A stretch of 64,000 nt of DNA, taken from NCBI GenBank assembly GCA_946965045.2, contig OX337228.1, positions 2,852,001 to 2,916,000 of the forward strand, in the 5' to 3' direction. Positions within the stretch are counted from its first letter, which is position 1, and the number at the start of each line of letters is the position of its first letter. The notes under the pieces were generated by a model. That model had not been told where the DNA came from and searched no databases. It worked only from the letters and a program-made list of their open reading frames with translations. The DNA comes from Epithemia pelagica (taxonomy: Eukaryota; Bacillariophyta; Bacillariophyceae; Surirellales; Surirellaceae). Positions 41,901 to 51,490 of the stretch are shown piece after piece. The translations under genes and the position numbers were made by a program.

Positions 41901-42845
41901 TCCAAAACCAAGACAATTGACCCCCTGGGAGACCATTTGTTCTCATGCACCTCCGCTTTGAAAACAGCCCTTTCGAATGCAATTTGAGACACCTTATTCG
42001 ATGTACTACGACAACTCGCACCAGCAGCTGGAACAGTCGAAACCACCCACGACGTCCACGTTGAGCCACCTGGTTTGGCTCCGCAACATGAGCGAAACAT
42101 ACGGCCCGCCGATGTCGGGATGCTCCTCCGCAAGCCACACCGCAACGACCACTTTCAATATGTGGCAATAGACATCACCATTCCCCCGCCTCAACAACCT
42201 TTGCCAATCCACGACCCGTCCGACCACAAAACAATAGCCACAATGGCATCAAGGGCGCATCACGAGGCAGCAAGGGCTAAGTTTTGTCGGGATCCACAAA
42301 CAGCAACACACCTGCTCCACAACGGCGTTTATCTCTTACCATTCACCGTCGACCACCTTGGTTCCTTGGGATCCTTCGCCGATACCCTTCTATTCCCATC
42401 AGAATATCGCCACCCAACCTTATCAACAACCGAACCTCCGCCATGGAATAACCCCTTTTTCGGAAAAGACGAAAAGAGAAGCAAATCACATCCAGCGGCC
42501 TACGCACTCTTCCAACAACTAAAAGAAGCCCCAAACAACATGCTTACAAAGGCAAACAAAAACACAAAAAAGTTTAGCTATCCAGAGGCTAACATATACA
42601 CAATCGGACATTTTGCCAAAGCCTCACTGGGACATGCAATCATCTCGGCACTGGCCAACCACGCCAATAATAACATCACAGCGATCCAACATCACCAATC
42701 CAATCGAAAAACTCGAATCACACAATTGCAAAATCTGGCAACACCATGTTTTGCACCAGTCACTCCGATCTACTCCCCGGCTCCAATGGCACAGTTCATC
42801 ACTGCCACGGACACAACCCCACTCCTTTGCGAACTCCCCGCTTAG
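38904..42845 (+). pseudogene. ORF2 (zinc finger - RT - restriction-like endonuclease), broken by two stops
   Basis: MSDRKTKPPRHCPVPDCPW starts inside the ORF1 stop. Two C2H2-like fingers follow (CPVPDC..H..H; HPCPKCDTPTAIF..H..H), as in R2-group elements. The RT has RLRPIGIGTAIRRVAAKTAL, GFPQGCPLSPLFSCLVL and IMDDTSV (the YxDD block, with Ile for Tyr). In motif A the expected catalytic Asp is Gly (VMLGLTNMFNNVS, GGT at 40485-40487). TAG at 41886-41888 and TGA at about 41988 interrupt a frame that otherwise continues to 42845. Between and after the stops are a zinc-knuckle-like C.C..GDH..C and RPADVGMLLRKP..YVAIDIT, resembling the CCHC and RPD..E region of restriction-like endonucleases. Probably inactive. 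Confidence 0.75.
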
Positions 42846-42927
42846 GAGTCCCACTTTCCCATAGACAGTAACGTACTAAATAAAAAAATTATAAACACAA
42901 AAAAATCATAGAGCAAAATCGATTACG

Positions 42928-44067
42928 ATGTTGGACTTCACGTCGCCAGGAAAACCTGCCATTGGAAGTGTTATTTCAGTTAGGAGCCCGGCGTCATGCT
43001 TGTCCTTCCATTCCACCGGGAAGCGAATGTTTGTCGCATCGGAAGGAGATTCTAAGCTGCATGTGATTGATTGCTTAAAGGGAAAGGCAGATCGACCCGC
43101 ATACCAGTTTCAACGAGAAACGATTCGCTTGGTACACGCTACGTGAGTAGAGGAGGCTCATTAACGATCAGTTCACTAAACACCTGGACTTATGTAGTTA
43201 TTCGGTTCATTTTTCAACAGTCACCATGAAGATTGTGTCCTTTGTACGAGATCGAGCAAATCATCTTTACCTCAGCCTCCCAATCAACAGTTTGCAATCA
43301 ACTACTTGTCCATTTATGACAATAAGATTCTTCGAAAGTTTCGAGGGCACACGGATGAGGTGACTTGTCTCAGTCAGTCACCTGAAAATGATACTTTTCT
43401 CTCATCCTCCAAAGACAAGAAGGTTCGATTATGGACTCTTCAGTCTGCGGGTTGCTTGGCTGAATCTATGCTCCCCACAGAAACCAGTTCTCCCTTGGCA
43501 GCGTTTGATTCAACAGGGCTTGTGTTTGGAGTAACTGCGCAAATGGACAGTTTACAAGGATTCCACTTGCACTTGTATGACGCTCGAAATCATGGTGCAG
43601 GGGCGTTTGCCGAACTCAAAGTCTCTCATTCGGACTTAACCGAGGCCATTCTGAAAGCCGCCCCTTCAGCAGCCGCTCAAACTCCCGTAACACGTGACCG
43701 AGCTGCTCTATTGGCGCAACAACCATGGACCAAAATGCAATTCAATACTTCAGGGACACAGATTCTGATTGGGTCTGGAATGGGTGTATCAATACTTCTG
43801 GATGGGTTCGAAGGCACGATTCAAAAAGTCTTGCTGAGTAATCGGTCAAGTTCGTCTGCTGTTTCATGTTTCACCGGAGATGACGAGTACGTTTTGACGG
43901 GCAACGATGAAGGAACAATCGATTGTTGGCAAATAGATACTGGGTCGGTGATACGTCGTCTCGACACGGGGGCCGGTGTACCTGTGGATCAACTTTCCTT
44001 TAATCCTTCCTATTCGCAGTTTGCTTGTGCGGCGTCCCGAGATGTCGCAATGTGGATATGGAATTAA
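42928..44067 (+). CDS. WDR82: WD40 protein WDR82/SWD2, two exons
   Basis: Subunit of the COMPASS H3K4 methyltransferase and of a PP1-containing RNA polymerase II termination complex in other eukaryotes. Exon 1 is 42928-43142, a 78-bp intron spans 43143-43220 (GTGAGT..TCAACAG), exon 2 is 43221-44067; 353 aa. The splice reads RLVHATHHEDCVLCTRSSKS. The characteristic NQQFAINYLSIYDNKILRKF, GHTDEVTCLSQSPENDTFLS and VRLWTLQS align with SWD2, as do SFNPSYSQFACAASRDVAMW and the terminal ..WIWN. It starts only about 20 bp after the A-rich tail of the retroelement and converges on RPB11, 57 bp between stops. Confidence 0.9.
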
Positions 44068-44124
44068 CTTGAAGTTGAAGTCTTTGTATTTTATATTTTA
44101 CTCTACCGTGACGCAAGGGTGGTC

Positions 44125-44499
44125 TTAATTCGCCAGAACATCGTTGTCTTTTCTCCATTTTTCGCACGCTTGTTGAAAAGCCGTTGTGAGATGATCGGTC
44201 TCTCCACCCAAGTCTTCCAAGGCATTAGATAGAACTTCAGCAGGAGGGACGTTGGGAGTGTTGGTTTGGATCTTTAGATCGATGTAATGTACAAGAGGGT
44301 GTGGGTGAATGTATCCAGCGAAACGAACTTTAGGGTCTCGTAACAGTTGGCATCTCAGAAGGTTTCCAACGGTGTGATCCTCTTTATTGAAGCGGAATTT
44401 GCCGGCATTAGTCACCTTAGTGTCCGCCGTGTATACAATCTTTCTTTCGTCATTATCTTCATCCAAAAGGAAGGACGCCGATCGTTCCGGTGCATTCAT
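44125..44499 (-). CDS. RPB11: RNA polymerase II subunit RPB11
   Basis: Small Pol II subunit that pairs with RPB3 through an alpha-like dimerisation domain. From MNAPERSASFLLDEDN (44499) the length is 124 aa, close to the family's 115-120. KFRFNKEDHTVGNLLRCQLL is the signature, then VRFAGYIHPHPLVHYIDLKI and QTNTPNVPPAEVLSNALEDL. The frame is open to an ATG at 44565, but the 22 extra residues have no family counterpart, while MNAPER matches other RPB11 starts. Single exon. Confidence 0.93.
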   Translation of the reverse strand: MNAPERSASFLLDEDNDERKIVYTADTKVTNAGKFRFNKEDHTVGNLLRCQLLRDPKVRFAGYIHPHPLVHYIDLKIQTNTPNVPPAEVLSNALEDLGGETDHLTTAFQQACEKWRKDNDVLAN

Positions 44500-44872
44500 G
44501 TTCGTCTCTCTTGTCTGCGGCGTCTTTTGTGTTGTGTCTCGGGAAGACGTACCGACGAATGACATACGGTATATACTACACGTACTAGGAGTAGTACTTT
44601 CTACATAGTGCTAGGAGTAGCTAGCTAGGAGTAGGGCGGAATGTTGACTCACAGCAAAGCAACAGGCAGCCTACTCCTACCTACATCTTGGGGCATAGAC
44701 CCAATCATTTTCCGACATTTCGTCTACAAGTCCAGGAACAATTGCAAGAGTTTGTTCTAAGGATTTGGACAATTTCTATGATAGTCTAGCATAACAATCA
44801 AGTCGCAAATTCACCCCAAGAAGAAGCTCTGCCTCTGCAGAGGAAAGCCGAATCGAGTTAGGAGTTGAAAGA

Positions 44873-45292
44873 TCAACAGAAGAAACTTCCATGACACTGA
44901 AATAATCGGACCAAGAGTAGAAAATCTGTCATTCCCAACAAGAAAATCGTGACGTAGAGCTTACGCTTTCGATCTCGATATTTGTTCTGCAATGCCACCA
45001 TTTCTTGTTTCGCTCGTTCCATAGCCTGGCGCATTTCGTAGACATTCTCGTGGGCGCCGCTAATTTGCTGTCGTTGGGCTGTCATTTGATTCAAAACCGC
45101 CGTCGCAGTGTTGTCCGCTTGATAGAACGTGGACGTAGTATCTTCCAAAGTCTTGGTCTGATCTCTCGCATAATGAACTGGAGGTTGATATGATCCGCCC
45201 GCTGATCCACCACCACTTTGTTGATATGATCCATAGGAAAAGTTTTGCTTTGTGTTCGAGTTGTTGCTACCACCCATGTTGGCCCTTTTCAT
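44873..45292 (-). CDS. Qb-SNARE, VTI1/GOS-like, tail-anchored
   Basis: About 140 aa from MKRANMGG (45292); an upstream ATG at 45370 is possible. After a Gly/Ser/Asn/Gln-rich leader there is a SNARE helix (TSTFYQADNTATAVLNQMTA, QRQQISGAHENVYEMRQAME), with Gln in the AQRQQI position as in VTI1 RSQRQTI. A basic stretch (NKYRDRKRKL) and a single C-terminal membrane segment (LYVTIFLLGMTDFLLLVRLF) follow. The N-terminal Habc bundle of VTI1 is absent or very short, so the protein is small. It probably acts in Golgi or endosomal fusion. VTI1, GOS1 and BOS1 cannot be separated by eye. Confidence 0.72.
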   Translation of the reverse strand: MKRANMGGSNNSNTKQNFSYGSYQQSGGGSAGGSYQPPVHYARDQTKTLEDTTSTFYQADNTATAVLNQMTAQRQQISGAHENVYEMRQAMERAKQEMVALQNKYRDRKRKLYVTIFLLGMTDFLLLVRLFQCHGSFFC

Positions 45293-45512
45293 CGTCTTCT
45301 CAACATTATCTGTCCGAATATGAAAATGAAATGGGCGTGAGACCGTGACGGCTCTCGCGCGAGTTTGCAAAGATGGACAGTCCAGTGCTCATCGTGGCGC
45401 GCGCGATACGATATACATCAATGCTCCTGATCCGTGACTTCCGAGTCATGATTCATGATGCGATCAAAAAGAGACACAAAGAAGAACCACCCAAGACAAA
45501 CCCATAACTACG

Positions 45513-46502
45513 ATGAAGTTGAGAAGACGGATCTTCTTGTCCTTAGTTTCACTGGCATTCACTCCTCTATTGACGGCCAAAAACCAAGGGGTATCTTGCA
45601 GGTCCTCCATAGGATCCAAACGGTACAACAATCCCAATCAATTTCGTGTTTCGAGCATCAAAGGCGATCCGTACGGCAGCGATGACGATTTCGAAGCAAC
45701 ATCCTTCACTTTTGCGCCTACAGTATCTGTTCAAACCGCTGGAATGAGCCTGTTCGTGTCGGAATCTCCGAAGTCGGCTGAAATCATACAATTGATACGA
45801 AAAAGTACAGCCCTCTTTCCTTCACTCATGGCAACCGCTCTGTCGTCTTTGGGGATTTTCGTGTCTTGGCAGATCCCCCGTTTCAGGCATACATTGCAAT
45901 CATGGACTGTTGCGAGCAGGTACAACCTCGATCAAGGCAGATGGCCATCTCTGGTTCTTTCAGCAATTTCACATTCCTCTGTTACGCACATTTTCTTCAA
46001 TCTTTTGACTTTGTTGTCCTTTGGACCATCCGTTCAACGATCGTTGCAATCGACTTCTCTACAACCATGGCCTATATGGCCGCTACTGTTGGGTTCTTCG
46101 ATTTCAGGATCTGGCATGTACCTAACTTGGCAGGCCGTGGTAGCCGCCGTCGCTCGATCATTAAACCATCGTGTGTATTCAACAAGATCTGGCTGTATGG
46201 GATTGTCGGCGGTCACATGCGCTTTGGTGGCTGTCCATAGTCGCATGAATCCGGACGCACGCTTGCAAATGTTGGTTGCTGGAGTGATACCTGTTCATAT
46301 GTCAGCACATATTCTGCTTTCTGTATTGTTTGCTTTTTCTGTTGTGGCAATGCTGGTCACCTCGAACAGGGAAGGTGGCACCGCTCATTCAGCTCATGTA
46401 GGTGGCCTCCTTTTTGGATTAATGTATCACGAAATCTGGACGCGTCGCTATCGACTTGCCTGGAGAATTCATCAAGCAAAGAGAAGATTTTTGTCAAATT
46501 AG
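45513..46502 (+). CDS. rhomboid family intramembrane serine protease
   Basis: 329 aa with a signal-peptide-like start (MKLRRRIFLSLVSLAFTPLL). The rhomboid core is visible: GRWPSLVLSAISHSSVTHIFFNLLTLLSFG (helix 2, with HIFFN in the HxxxN position), then SGCMGLSAVTCALVAVH with the catalytic Ser in GLSA, and AHSAHVGGLLFGLMY with the catalytic His. Several hydrophobic helices lie between. The dyad residues are present, so it should be active. The leader could direct it to the secretory pathway or, via the complex plastid route, to the chloroplast; no clear ASAFAP motif is seen. It diverges from the SNARE gene with about 220 bp between starts. Confidence 0.82.
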   Translation: MKLRRRIFLSLVSLAFTPLLTAKNQGVSCRSSIGSKRYNNPNQFRVSSIKGDPYGSDDDFEATSFTFAPTVSVQTAGMSLFVSESPKSAEIIQLIRKSTALFPSLMATALSSLGIFVSWQIPRFRHTLQSWTVASRYNLDQGRWPSLVLSAISHSSVTHIFFNLLTLLSFGPSVQRSLQSTSLQPWPIWPLLLGSSISGSGMYLTWQAVVAAVARSLNHRVYSTRSGCMGLSAVTCALVAVHSRMNPDARLQMLVAGVIPVHMSAHILLSVLFAFSVVAMLVTSNREGGTAHSAHVGGLLFGLMYHEIWTRRYRLAWRIHQAKRRFLSN

Positions 46503-46666
46503 GCGAATCGCTATGTGAAATATCTGCTTTTCCTTGGAAGAAGTGACCATAGTTTGTTTCGATTGTTGACAGGGTATTCATAGGAATGGTTTGGATGAAG
46601 ATGGGGTCTGGAGGACTCTTATGACACTTAATCCTACTCCTAGGAGTACGACTTTGCATTATGTTA

Positions 46667-47439
46667 GGCTATCTCCACCCGAGCGCCGCTATGCTGACGT
46701 ATTGGGGCTTTCTGATTGGCCTCGCTATCCGGATAGCGGATTAGCGGAGCCAAAGGAAAATAAACTCCACGATCTCCGTAAAAAGAACGCCGCTATCGTA
46801 CGCATTGCGCATATGCCCTCTCTTGTTTCGGTTAAAAAGGGGTGCGGCTTGCGGAATTCAAACAAGACAATCAACGAGAGCACAAAGCATAAACCAAAGA
46901 TGGAGGACTCGTTGTTTTCCCTCTTCATTGTTGACTGTCATGGTGAATCATGTTATTGTTCATGGCCAATGTAGATGTAGGTTGTAGGTTGCAGTCCAAT
47001 CGTCCTATTGTATTCCCTGTCCGATTTCCGATTGATTGTCTGATAATCGAACACATCAATAGTTTGAATGATGCATTTGTTTGATTGTTGCATTCCTTCC
47101 GATCCGTGATCCTCGAATCATCTTGCTGTGCATTTGCTGTGCATGGTTCTTGTCCCATTGTAGGAAGTAGGGAACACAACAATGGAAAAAGAGATGGTAA
47201 GCGATCGTCACAAATCAGTATTGTACGTGCCATTGCCATGTTTTCGACAAGAGAGATACTGTTGGCAGCAGCCGTTAATTTATTCGTGCCGACGGTTATA
47301 TTTTGCTCCGCTATCCGCTATTTTCCCCGCTATTCGGGGCCCCACATAGCGGCAAAAATAGCGGATAGCGGAGCTGTTTAGCGGTTAGAGGAGATGGTGG
47401 AGTTCGATAGCGGCCCCGGGTCCCCGGGTGGAGATAGCC
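46667..47439. mobile_element. MITE with TTA target duplication (PIF/Harbinger-like)
   Basis: Ends are GGCTATCTCCACCCG and its exact inverse complement; both sides are flanked by TTA (46664-46666 and 47440-47442). Near both ends are runs of CCGCTATC and GATAGCGG. A 3-bp TTA/TWA duplication is characteristic of PIF/Harbinger MITEs. At 773 bp it has no transposase. Its termini differ from those of the autonomous element just downstream. Confidence 0.8.
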
Positions 47440-47848
47440 TTATCCAACACTACCTAGCTAGTTAGGAGTACTCTCTAGTAGGAGAAAAAAAAAACTGGAA
47501 ATCTATTAGGAGTATAACGCTGCCGCACGCACCACGCATGATGACGCCGACCGACGCGCCGGGCCTAGAAAACTAGGCGAGGACTAAATAGGGTAGCTTG
47601 AGAGGAGCTCAAGCTAGTCCAGCATAATGAAGAATGACGGGACGCCATAGGAGTACTCTCTAGTACTGGAACATCGCGAAATTGCCTTTTGCGCCTGATG
47701 TTAGCAACGTCGGCCACGGACACTCCTAGCAAGTGAAATAGAAGGTAGTGAAATACTGGAGAACTAACTAGGAGTAATATTTACTGTCAAGATCATAACT
47801 GAAAGCACCGTCAGGCCATAGTGGTCGTTGTTGTTCTTCGAATGAGAT

Positions 47849-48921
47849 TCAGTCCTGAACCATATGGGTGGCATCGTCGTCATCATAGTCATAGTCGTCA
47901 TCATCATTGCCCCTGCGGTTATTGTTGTTGTTGTTGTTGCGGCGTCGGGTAGTTGGGGTGGTAAACACGCGGATCCCACCCTCTTTCTTTTTGTAACGCT
48001 TCTCCTTAGCAACAAGATCGACGGCAAGGATGAAGACCATCTGCTGCACTCCACCAAGATGAAAGTCGGTGTCGTTGTTTCCAAAGGCTTGGACTTCCCA
48101 GCAAGAAATTTGTTCCTCAACTGGAAATGGAAGCTTCACACTCTGCGGGTCGCCCATCAGACGTTGTTCCACGGAGCCATCTCCGTGTTTTTTCTTGATG
48201 CTGTCGACTGCCATCTTGTAGGCAGTGGCCTTGTGGGTGTTTTCGTTGATCTCGTCATTCGCAACAAATAGACGGTCATCGCTCACAAAGAATGGAGGAA
48301 CTATAACTCCGAGTTGAAGCTCTTGACCACCGGGACTGACCTTGGGGCGGTAGGCACTGTTTGGCAGGCCATAGACCAAAAAGTCAACACTGCAGTGTTT
48401 TTCGTCGGCTTCTTCATACTCGTAGAGGAAGTAGGGAAACGCCACATCCATGGAAAAAGGCTTCTTGGTGGGGGCCTTACCGACACTCATCTTTCCCAGT
48501 AGCTCTGTAATACCGTCCACTTGTTCGTCTTCGTTCTCGTCCTCACTGACTTCTTCACCGTTGTCACTGCCGTCCACCTCTGCTTCGTCGTCCTCCTCTT
48601 GTTCAGCAGCGCCGGTGTCCTCTTCTAGTACAACACAAATGAGTTAGACATGCAGTAGTTGAAACACTCACATCCGTGGTACTTACCTTGAGGCTTCCGA
48701 CTACCACTCAACGTCTGATCCACGTTCCACTGTCGTGCCTTCTTTCGGAAGAGGGGAGCAAAGTTACGGTACTTTCGCTCCGGAAAGTGCTGCTGGCGGA
48801 CTTGTTCAATAGCCTTTTGGTCTAAATTTGTGGTCGAGACCCCACCTTTAGACACAGGCTTGCTGAACAACACGTGAAGCTTGGCGTCGTTGTCCTTGCC
48901 CCATTTACCGGTGTCCGACAT
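47849..48921 (-). CDS. Harbinger accessory protein, Myb/SANT-like N-terminus, two exons
   Basis: Exon 1 is 48921-48687, intron 48625-48686 (62 bp, GTAAGT..GTACTAG), exon 2 48624-47849; 336 aa. The splice joins GSRKPQ to EEDTGAAEQEEDD in frame. The N-terminal 75 residues (WGKDNDAKLHVLFSKPV.., AIEQVRQQHFPERKYRNFAP) have the W..D..L..LF / FP.R.Y.NF pattern of trihelix/SANT-like DNA-binding domains. An acidic linker, an ordered domain (FSMDVAFPYFLYEYEEADEK to FHLGGVQQMVFILAVDLVAK) and a basic/Asn-rich tail with RRRNNNNNNNRRG follow. In Harbinger elements such a protein helps bring the transposase to the DNA and into the nucleus. The middle domain I do not recognise. Confidence 0.75.
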
Positions 48922-49336
48922 CAGTTTTGTGGTTTTATGGCATGTTTTCCGGTTTTCCGGTTTATCAGAGAGATTTGAGACTCGTTGTTTTCTACAAGAA
49001 CAACTTGATGTGTGACAGATCACACATGGGGAGACGAAACACATGACTTTGATCGGACACGATGGATCGGGTCTACTTGAAGACTCGTGTCCCATGGCAT
49101 ATGTGATCCATGTTCATTGATGTAGGGCAATGTTATTCTTTATCTATGTAGGCAATTGTATGGATCGGTGATCGGTGTGCATCCTCAGCCCTTTGTGTGT
49201 GCTACGTGACACAACAAACCACAATGGAACAATGGATCCAAGAACTGATAAATGAAAAAATGATGGAGACAAACGACACACACACAACATAGGATTAGTT
49301 ACGATGAAGCTAACCAAATAATGAAGATAAGCTGAA

Positions 49337-49618
49337 AACTCAAAACGGCAGATCGGAGCTAAACGGCAGATCGGAGCTAAACGGCAGATAGGAGCTAAAC
49401 GGAAGAAAGGCGAAAAACGGAAGAAAGGCGAAAAACGGAAGGAGCTACGAGAAAACACGTAGGATTTTGTACTAGGAGGCGATAAACGGAAGAAAGGCGC
49501 TAAACGGCAGAAAGGCGCTAAACGGCAGAAAGGCGCTCAACGGCAGATCGGAGCTAAACGGCAGATCGGAGAAAAAAGGCAGATCAGAGCTAAACGACAG
49601 ATCAGATCTAAACGGTAG
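49337..49618. repeat. array of ~18-bp repeats between the two Harbinger genes
   Basis: The unit is approximately GCTAAACGGCAGATCGGA, with variants AAACGGAAGAAAGGCG and GACAGATCAGAT. About 14 imperfect units are present, interrupted near 49440-49475. The array lies in the shared upstream region of the divergent genes at 48921 and 50112. It may be a binding platform for the element's proteins or a promoter array; both are inference. Confidence 0.85.
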
Positions 49619-50111
49619 AGCACGTCGTAAGTAGGACTGATCCATCACCATCTGATATTCGGAAGTTTGAATTTTTTTAGCTTAAGCCTTCTTATGGAAA
49701 GCAAGCAATGATTCTGTCTTCTTTATGTGCTGATCCCCGAGTCGCATCACACCAACTCGATGTCTTGGGTCTTGGACAAATTTTTAGACTCTGTAGCTAC
49801 TCAGAGACTGCGTGTACTCGTTGTACTCTGTGATTTTCAATCGAATCATTTACGAGTTTCTCATGTTCCCTATTAGATATCGGCCAATGGAAGCCATTCA
49901 GAAATTTCCAATGCATCTCATGTTCTTGTGGGCTGTTCTTGTAACTTTATAACTACACTACTATTACATCAAAAATGGGGAAAAAGTATCTAAAGGGCAT
50001 AACTTGTTGAGTCTCCGTTGGTGCACCTCACACGATCCATCTCCCGCACTGCGAGAGCCGCACACTCAAATCTTTATGTGAGAGTCCTCTCCTCTCTCGT
50101 GTCACAGAAGA

Positions 50112-51078
50112 ATGGATTTGCCAGATCGAAAGCGACAACGGTCCGAAGCACCTCACGCCGATGATGTGCTGAGGATTGCGCGTGGGATCTGGGGACGCGA
50201 TGGCCTTAGAGAGCGTTCCACCCAGACCGAGGATCTGGAGTTTCGGAGCTTTTTTGGGTGTTCGGTGGCAGTGTTTTTGTCTTTGTGGTCCTTGCTGGGA
50301 ACGACCGACACCATACCTGAAGGGGGCACAATCACTCATTTGTTGTGGACCCTTCTATTTCTGAAGGTCTACTCAAATGCAAAGTCATTGTGTGCCCTTG
50401 TAGGTGGGGTTGACCCGGAAACCTTCCGCAAGTGGACGTGGTTGTTCATTCCGGCAATTGCTAACCTAGAACCCCTAGTGGTAAGTGGTGCTACTTGTTG
50501 TGAAAGGGATGTCGGTCTTTTCTTATCTAACCCCATTGCTACAGATAATATTTGAAAATAGGTTTAAGAGAGATGTTGGCAATGACTGCCTTATGTCAGT
50601 GGATGGTACGGACTTTCGCATACAGGAGCACGGCCGGAAGTTCTTTTCGTTCAAGTTCAAAAAGAGTGGTCTCCGGTACGAGGTAGGCCTTTGCATCCTC
50701 ACTGGAGACATTGTGTGGATCAATGGTCCGTATGAGTGTGGGTTGTGGAATGATCTTATGATCTTCCGCAACTCCCTACTCTCGCACCTAGAACCAAACG
50801 AACGCGTGGAAGCAGATGATGGGTATCTCGGAGAGCATCCGAAAAAAGTCAAATGCCCAAAAGGCTTCGCCAATCCACCCCAAACAAAAAGAATGCAACA
50901 ACGTGTTCGTAGTCGCCAGGAGACAATTAACAAGAGGTTTAAGCTTTGGGGCTGCCTCGCCCAAACCTTTCGACACGACCTCGATCAGCACGGAGATGTT
51001 TTCAGAGCTGTTGCCGTAATTTGCCAGCTCACAATAAACAACGGTGAACAACTCTTTCAGGTTGACTACAAAGATTAA
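50112..51078 (+). CDS. PIF/Harbinger DDE transposase, two exons
   Basis: Exon 1 (50112-50480) and exon 2 (50545-51078) are separated by a 64-bp intron (GTAAGT..TGCTACAG, phase 0); 300 aa. The N-terminal part (EFRSFFGCSVAVFLSLWSLL, EGGTITHLLWTLLFLKVY, ETFRKWTWLFIPAIANLEPL) is helical. The catalytic triad can be read as Asp in MSVDGTDFRI (~143), Asp in VEADDGYLGE (~215) and Glu in SRQETINKRFK (~249), with about 33 residues between the last two. All three acidic residues are present and there is no frameshift, so it may be active. The domain is DDE_Tnp_4-like. Confidence 0.88.
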
Positions 51079-51246
51079 TTTATAGCGCCTAAGGAATGTT
51101 AGTTGTCTATTTGTATGCCAATTGTTTGTATCCGTAGGTTAACAGGTTGCAAGCTACAGCTCTACCTGCTACGAGCCATTGCTAGGAGTGTCCGTGGCCG
51201 ACGTTGCTAACATCAGGCGCAAAAGGCAATTTCGCGATGTTCCACT

Positions 51247-51490
51247 CCTAGGAGTAGCTGAAATCGGGCTTTAGCAGTCGCGAATCGAAAACATTTTCGC
51301 GACCGGCGATGTTCCACGGGGGATTGCGGTGTTGCGTCAGTGCTTTTCTTCGTTGAAGTCAGTGCTTTGTGTTTGTGTCGGTGTCAAGGTCAAGAGAGAT
51401 CGACACCGCCAGAGAGGGAACGCACCAAGACCGCTTCTCGTCTTCACATTGCCTCATTCTTGACGGCTGTCTCTCCCTTACTTTTGGACA
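51247..51490. other. intergenic upstream of the ABC1 kinase gene
   Basis: Begins with the palindromic CTCCTAGGAGTAG motif next to the Harbinger end. The remainder presumably contains the promoter and 5' UTR of the gene at 51491. Confidence 0.4.

Larger units (their letters stand above)
35454..42912 (+). mobile_element. non-LTR retrotransposon with zinc fingers, RT and restriction-like endonuclease region
   Basis: Two overlapping reading frames (35777-38911 and 38904 onwards) are followed by a broken C-terminal part and an A-rich tail (AATAAAAAAATTATAAAC.. near 42879-42908). There are no LTRs. The coding strand is strongly A/C rich, unlike neighbouring genes. The insertion lies in what would otherwise be a short shared promoter between CMC1 (minus) and WDR82 (plus). 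The outer limits are approximate. Confidence 0.75.
47668..51243. mobile_element. apparently autonomous PIF/Harbinger-type transposon
   Basis: A perfect 63-bp terminal inverted repeat (beginning GGAACATCGCGAAATTGCCT) bounds 3576 bp and is flanked by ACT on both sides (47665-47667, 51244-51246), a 3-bp target duplication. Inside are a DDE transposase (plus strand), a divergent two-exon DNA-binding-like protein (minus strand) and an iterated 18-bp array between them. The two-gene content plus the 3-bp duplication is the PIF/Harbinger layout. Perfect TIRs and intact frames argue for recent activity. Confidence 0.85.

Noticed and set aside
49337-49618. CRISPR-like array
   Set aside because: Units are contiguous and imperfect without unique spacers, and the genome is eukaryotic; it is a minisatellite-like array.
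47849-51078. The two genes between the 64-bp inverted repeats as host genes captured by chance
   Set aside because: A DDE transposase with an intact triad and a Myb/SANT-like partner, within TIRs plus a 3-bp duplication, is the expected content of a Harbinger element.
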